Of a stretch of 10,908 nucleotides of DNA, positions 7,251-10,908 are shown piece by piece. The DNA is from Deltaproteobacteria bacterium. GTDB lineage: Bacteria; Desulfobacterota; DSM-4660; Desulfatiglandales; HGW-15. The stretch is from the NCBI GenBank assembly GCA_019308525.1, contig JAFDIC010000090.1, forward strand, positions 1 through 10,908, given 5' to 3'. The position numbers and the translations under genes were made by a program. A model generated the notes under the pieces. The model made no database searches, was not told the DNA's origin, and saw only the letters and a list, made by a program, of their open reading frames with translations. Position 1 is the stretch's first letter; each line of letters opens with the position of its first letter.

Positions 7251-7334
7251 CGGGAGCTTTTGATACATTGTTCAACGGGCATAACCGGGGCCCTGTTCCT
7301 TGAATCATTTGCGCAGGAGGGAGTCAAGAGAAAA

Positions 7335-9239
7335 TTGCCTGAGAGATTCTACATCACTACGCCCATATACTATGTGAACGCCGAGCCGCACCTGGGTCAT
7401 GCTTACACCACCATTGTCGCCGACGTAATGAACAGGTTTTACATGCTCACGGGGGCAGAGACTTACTTTCTCACGGGAACAGACGAACACGGGGATAAGA
7501 TCGTCACGGCTGCTGAGAAGGCGGGACAGTCGCCAAGGGACTACGTGGATCGGATCAGCCAGCTCTTCAGGGACTTGTGGCCCAGGTTGAACATAACCAA
7601 CAACGACTTTATCCGGACCACGGAAAACAGGCATGAAAGAACTGTCCAATACATTTTGAACAAGGTAAACCAGAACGGGGATATCTACTTCAGCGAATAT
7701 TCCGGGCTCTATTGTTTCGGGTGTGAAAGGTTTTACACAGAGCGGGAGCTGGTCGACGGGAAGTGCCCCGATCACCTGACAGTCCCGGAAATCATCAGCG
7801 AGACAAACTATTTCTTTCGCATGAGCAAGTACCAGGACTGGCTCATAGGGCATATCAACGATAATCCTGACTTCATAAGGCCGGAGAGGTACAGGAATGA
7901 AGTCCTGTCGTTCCTGAGAGATCCCCTGGAGGACCTGTGCATTTCGAGGCCAAAGACCAGGCTCACCTGGGGGATCACCCTTCCCTTTGATGACAACTAC
8001 GTGACATACGTATGGTTTGATGCGCTTATAAACTACGTGTCTGCCCTTGGTTACCCGGGCGGCGAGCTTTTCGGGAAGTTCTGGCCGGTGGCCCAGCACC
8101 TGATTGCAAAGGACATACTGAAACCCCACGGTATATACTGGCCATGCATGCTCAAATCCGCCGGGATCGAGCCTTACAGGCACCTCAATGTCCATGGTTA
8201 CTGGAATGTCAACGAGGGCAAGATGTCAAAGACCCTGGGAAACGTGGTAAAGCCCCTTGAATTGGCGGATATCTATGGGCTGGACGCGTTCAGGTATTTC
8301 CTCTTGCGGGAAATGGTCTTCGGGCTGGATTCAGAGTTTAGCGAAGAGGCCCTGGTGGCGAGGATAAATGCCGACCTGGCAAATGACCTGGGCAACCTGG
8401 TCAGCAGAAGCCTCACCATGATCAAGCGGTATTTCAAGGGAAAGGTGCCTGGTCCTGGTGAAAGCCGACCTGATGACCAGGACCTGAAGGAATCCACCCT
8501 CTCCTTGATCGACAGGTACCAGGATTTCATGAAAGAACTGGGATTCCACAAGAGCCTCATAGCAATATGGGAAGTCATCGGCAGGGTGAACAAGTACATC
8601 GATTCCATGGCGCCCTGGGAGCTGGCAAAAGAGGACAGGAGCAGGCTGGAAACCGTGATATTCCATATCACCGAATCCCTGAAGGTGATATCCGTGCTCC
8701 TGTGGCCCTTCATTCCCGGTGCTTCGGAAGAGATGCAAAGGGCCATGGGGCTTCCCAGGCGGGGGAAAGACCTCAAGCTGGACGACGTGCGTCAATGGGG
8801 GAGGGAAAGGTGGACCGATACTATTAGGGATGTTCCAAGGCTCTTTCCGCGGGTAGAGCCAAAGAAGGAGGAAGAATCAAAGGCCATGAAAAAAGATCAA
8901 GAGGATGAAAAGGGGAAGGAACGCATATCCTTCCAGGAATTTCAGCGGTTGGACCTAAGAATAGGCACAGTGAAGGCGGCCGAGGCCATAAAGGGCTCCA
9001 AGAAGCTGATAAAGATGACCGTGGATATAGGGGAAGAACGTACGGTGGTTGCGGGTATCCTGGGACACTATTCAGCCGAGGATCTCGTCGGCAGGCAGGT
9101 CGTCATAGTGGCCAACCTCGAGCCCGCCAAATTGATGGGAGTGGAGTCCCAGGGCATGATACTGGCTGCGGAAGATGACTCGGGAGTGCACCTCGTAGTG
9201 CCAGATGCACCTATTCGACCGGGCAGTACAGTGAAGTAG
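7335..9239 (+). CDS. metG: methionyl-tRNA synthetase with C-terminal tRNA-binding domain
   Basis: Charges tRNA-Met with methionine in the cytoplasm. With start TTG 7335 the protein is 634 aa and begins MPERFYITTPIYYVN, the normal family N-terminus; AGGAGG at 7315-7320, extended by GAG to 7323, supports it. An upstream TTG (7260) would add 25 atypical residues and is less likely. Seen: the HIGH motif as HLGH (19-22), TGTDEHG, zinc ligands C127, C130, C144 and H147 in the Thermus-like one-knuckle arrangement CxxC...CxxH, KMSKT (296-300), and the anticodon-binding helical domain with SMAPWELAK. A lysine/glutamate-rich linker (about 509-531) joins a fused EMAPII/Trbp111-type tRNA-binding domain (about 532-634; FQRLDLRIGTV, VAGILGHY, ANLEPAKLMGVESQGMILAA). 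Such a tail usually serves dimerisation and tRNA binding. It follows ricT by 84 bases, probably in the same transcript. Confidence 0.95.
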   Translation: MPERFYITTPIYYVNAEPHLGHAYTTIVADVMNRFYMLTGAETYFLTGTDEHGDKIVTAAEKAGQSPRDYVDRISQLFRDLWPRLNITNNDFIRTTENRHERTVQYILNKVNQNGDIYFSEYSGLYCFGCERFYTERELVDGKCPDHLTVPEIISETNYFFRMSKYQDWLIGHINDNPDFIRPERYRNEVLSFLRDPLEDLCISRPKTRLTWGITLPFDDNYVTYVWFDALINYVSALGYPGGELFGKFWPVAQHLIAKDILKPHGIYWPCMLKSAGIEPYRHLNVHGYWNVNEGKMSKTLGNVVKPLELADIYGLDAFRYFLLREMVFGLDSEFSEEALVARINADLANDLGNLVSRSLTMIKRYFKGKVPGPGESRPDDQDLKESTLSLIDRYQDFMKELGFHKSLIAIWEVIGRVNKYIDSMAPWELAKEDRSRLETVIFHITESLKVISVLLWPFIPGASEEMQRAMGLPRRGKDLKLDDVRQWGRERWTDTIRDVPRLFPRVEPKKEEESKAMKKDQEDEKGKERISFQEFQRLDLRIGTVKAAEAIKGSKKLIKMTVDIGEERTVVAGILGHYSAEDLVGRQVVIVANLEPAKLMGVESQGMILAAEDDSGVHLVVPDAPIRPGSTVK

Positions 9240-9303
9240 TGTTTGTGCCTCGGCAAAAACTCCCACTTCCTGGCTGATCCCCAGCCTTGGATAGAAAAAG
9301 TTC

Positions 9304-10080
9304 GTGAAGATAGCAACGTTCAACACCAACTCAATCCGGGCAAGGCTCCCTATTATCGGCGAATGGCTTGAAAGGGATCGCCCTGACATCCTGTGCCTCC
9401 AGGAGACGAAGGTCCAGGATAAGGATTTCCCCGAAGGCGTGTTCCGTGATAGAGGATACCATGTTGTCACCAGGGGGCAGAAGTCTTACAACGGTGTTGC
9501 AATAGCAAGCAGACACCCCATGAACGATATCTCTTACAGCCTTTACGGGAACAAGGAGGGAGAGGAAGCACGGTTCATCAGTGCGGGGGTCGGAGACCTG
9601 GAGATTATCAACGTGTATGTGCCCCAGGGACAAGCGGTCGGCACGGAGAAATTTCGGCACAAACTCCTGTGGCTGAGAGACTTGCTGGAATACGTAAAAG
9701 GTGTATACACTCCTGAGGACATGCTTCTTCTCACCGGTGACTTCAACGTGGCCCTGGAACCAATAGACGTGTATGATCCCGAGAAGTTTGATGGAGAGGT
9801 ATGTTTCCACCCCCAGGAAAGGGCCATTCTGCGTGAATACCTGGGGTGGGGTCTTGTAGACCTTTTCAGGGTGTATGAAAAGGCAGGGGGTAAATATACC
9901 TTCTGGGATTACAGGATTCCAAATGCGGTAAAGAGGAACATGGGATGGCGCCTGGATTATATCCTTGTGACCGAGCCCCTTGCAAGGAAATCCACCAGGG
10001 TCTGGGTTGACCTTGAGCCCAGGCTCAAAGAGAGACCTTCCGACCATACATTCCTTGTTGCCGAATTCAATAACCTATAG
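9304..10080 (+). CDS. xth: exodeoxyribonuclease III / AP endonuclease
   Basis: A 258-aa Xth-family enzyme: Mg-dependent 3'-5' exonuclease and AP endonuclease of base-excision repair. The catalytic set known from E. coli Xth can be placed: N7 in FNTNSIRAR, E34 in LQETK, Y105 in NVYVPQG, D146 and N148 in TGDFNVA, D218 in GWRLDYIL, and D247-H248 in PSDHTFLVAEF. Length is usual for the family. The start must be GTG 9304, since an in-frame TAG at 9292-9294 leaves only TTC-GTG; the Shine-Dalgarno is poor. It starts 64 bases after metG, so read-through expression is possible. It converges on nth, another base-excision repair gene. The 64-base gap shows no clear terminator or promoter. Confidence 0.95.
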   Translation: MKIATFNTNSIRARLPIIGEWLERDRPDILCLQETKVQDKDFPEGVFRDRGYHVVTRGQKSYNGVAIASRHPMNDISYSLYGNKEGEEARFISAGVGDLEIINVYVPQGQAVGTEKFRHKLLWLRDLLEYVKGVYTPEDMLLLTGDFNVALEPIDVYDPEKFDGEVCFHPQERAILREYLGWGLVDLFRVYEKAGGKYTFWDYRIPNAVKRNMGWRLDYILVTEPLARKSTRVWVDLEPRLKERPSDHTFLVAEFNNL

Positions 10081-10182
10081 GTGAGTGTGGGCAGATCTGT
10101 ATCCCTGGGAACGGCGTGATGGGCCGGGGAATGGGGGAGGAGGGATTGCAGGCACGAGGCCCAGGGGATGGGAGATTTTTGG

Positions 10183-10218
10183 CACGGATTACGCGGATTA
10201 CACGGATTGAATGGATTT
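10183..10218 (+). repeat. 9-bp periodic tract (four imperfect units)
   Basis: Four successive 9-base units read CACGGATTA, CGCGGATTA, CACGGATTG and AATGGATTT (10183-10191, 10192-10200, 10201-10209, 10210-10218), decaying towards the right. The tract runs straight into the 32-bp palindrome. Function unknown. Confidence 0.75.
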
Positions 10219-10250
10219 TTTTGACAATCAAGGTACCTTGATTGTCAAAA
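10219..10250. repeat. perfect 32-bp palindrome
   Basis: The left half, TTTTGACAATCAAGGT (10219-10234), is the exact reverse complement of the right half (10235-10250), with no spacer and a central GGTACC. It is AT-rich and unrelated in sequence to the REP-type hairpins. Seven Ts (10216-10222) lie on its left side only, so on neither strand is the stem followed by a U-run in the way of an intrinsic terminator. It could be a dimeric regulator site, a cruciform-prone sequence or the scar of a mobile element. Confidence 0.85.
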
Positions 10251-10275
10251 CGTCCCCGCGCCTGGGGCGCGCAGG

Positions 10276-10481
10276 GGATCGCAACTACAAGTTGCTTCTA
10301 CACCCGGAGGGGCGATGGGGAATCGCAGGTGAAACCTGCTCCTACACCGGGATGGTGGATCACCTCCCTGTAGGAGCGCCGGGACAAACCCCCGGCACGA
10401 TCTCTGGACATTGAATCGCAACTACAAGTTGCTCCTACAGGGGGGAGGGGTAATGGCTCGCGACCGGAGGTTGCTACTGCA
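10276..10481. repeat. REP-type repeat cluster E between convergent xth and nth (4 copies plus decayed ones)
   Basis: Inverse copies at 10276-10302 (AACT/AGTT arms, reads GCTTCTACA), 10320-10346 (CAGGT/ACCTG) and 10413-10439 (AACT/AGTT). A long forward variant at 10369-10402 has a GCCGGG/CCCGGC stem and ACAAACC loop. A decayed inverse copy is at about 10455-10481 and a possible remnant at about 10143-10165. The stretch 10081-10182 otherwise shows nothing I recognise. Placement at the 3' ends of converging genes is typical of REP elements. Confidence 0.88.
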
Positions 10482-10495
10482 TGGGGGCAGAGGTA

Positions 10496-10908
10496 TCAAA
10501 TGCCGTTGGATGGGCAGAGATGGAATATCTGGCAGCGCTCATGGGCAGGTTTTCTTGCCTTACACACCGCCCTGCCATGGTAGATGAGGATGTCTGAGAA
10601 GCGCCGCCATTTGTCCCTGGGGAGCAGTTTTTCCACGTCCTTTTCTATCCTGTCGGGGTGGTTGTTTTCCGTAAGCCCGAGCCTGAGACAGAGCCTCTTG
10701 ACATGGGTATCCACCACGATGCCCGGCACGCCAAAGGCAGCCCCTAGGACGCAGTTTGCGGTCTTTCTACCCACGCCTGGAAGACGCAAGAGGTCCTCCA
10801 TGTTGTCAGGAACTTTGCCACCGTAAAGTGTTATCAACTCCTCACAACAGCCCTTGATCGATCTTGCCTTGTTTCGATAGAACCCGGTGGATTTTATGTC
10901 CTTTTCCA
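10496..10908 (-). CDS. nth: endonuclease III (DNA glycosylase/AP lyase), 5' partial
   Basis: C-terminal part of Nth, which excises oxidised pyrimidines and cleaves at the AP site. The frame stays open to the right edge; residues before the apparent TTG start near 10837 (GFYRNKARSIKGCCEEL) continue the family alignment, so the true start is outside the window. Seen: GGKVPDNMEDLLRLPGVGRKTAN, the helix-hairpin-helix with the catalytic lysine in GRKTAN; the catalytic aspartate in VVDTHVKR; and YHGRAVCKARKP. The C-terminal iron-sulphur loop, normally C-x6-C-x2-C-x5-C, reads C-x6-H-x2-C-x5-C here: the second ligand is His, encoded by CAT, in CKARKPAHERCQIFHLC. The stop TGA is at 10496-10498. It converges with xth across repeat cluster E. 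Confidence 0.93.
   Translation of the reverse strand, partial: EKDIKSTGFYRNKARSIKGCCEELITLYGGKVPDNMEDLLRLPGVGRKTANCVLGAAFGVPGIVVDTHVKRLCLRLGLTENNHPDRIEKDVEKLLPRDKWRRFSDILIYHGRAVCKARKPAHERCQIFHLCPSNGI

Noticed and set aside
7260..7334. 25-residue N-terminal extension of MetG from TTG 7260
   Set aside because: MetG proteins normally begin a few residues before the YITTPIYYVN block, and the strong AGGAGG at 7315 favours TTG 7335; not fully excluded.
10219..10250. Intrinsic terminator for xth or nth
   Set aside because: The stem is AT-rich and is not followed by a U-run on either strand; the Ts precede the stem on the plus strand.

Overview
The window looks like chromosomal DNA from an anaerobic or microaerophilic bacterium, most plausibly of the Desulfobacterota (old Deltaproteobacteria). 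This is inferred from the core gene order tmk-holB-ricT-metG, the RACo-type corrinoid activator at the left edge, and gaps rich in REP-type hairpins. No rRNA or tRNA gene is present to settle the taxonomy.

Layout from left to right. Bases 1-1640 hold the 3' part of a RACo/DUF4445 ASKHA protein (+), whose N-terminus lies off the window. Bases 1639-2025 are a dense cluster of about 27-bp palindromic repeats. Bases 2158-3477 encode a DUF4143-type ATPase (+). Bases 3539-4042 encode a small HUH/Y1 transposase of the RAYT type (+), with the same repeats directly on both sides. Next is the core block: tmk (4323-4970, with a CTG start) overlapping holB (4967-6022); then a 400-bp repeat-filled gap containing a 136-bp direct duplication; then ricT/PSP1 (6429-7250), metG (7335-9239) and xth (9304-10080). 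Bases 10081-10495 are another repeat-filled gap between convergent genes. They also hold a perfect 32-bp palindrome and a 9-bp periodic tract. Bases 10496-10908 are the 3' part of nth on the minus strand, cut by the right edge.

The core genes are housekeeping: dTTP synthesis (Tmk), the clamp-loader delta' subunit (HolB), an Fe-S regulatory protein (RicT), methionine charging (MetG) and base-excision repair (Xth and Nth). The unusual element is a RAYT/REP system. One intact RAYT sits among about 24 recognisable repeat copies in five clusters that fill most intergenic gaps. Each repeat has a GTAG foot followed by a hairpin whose arms vary in sequence but mostly still pair. In two places the repeat's GTAG supplies the stop codon of the neighbouring gene, including the RAYT's own.
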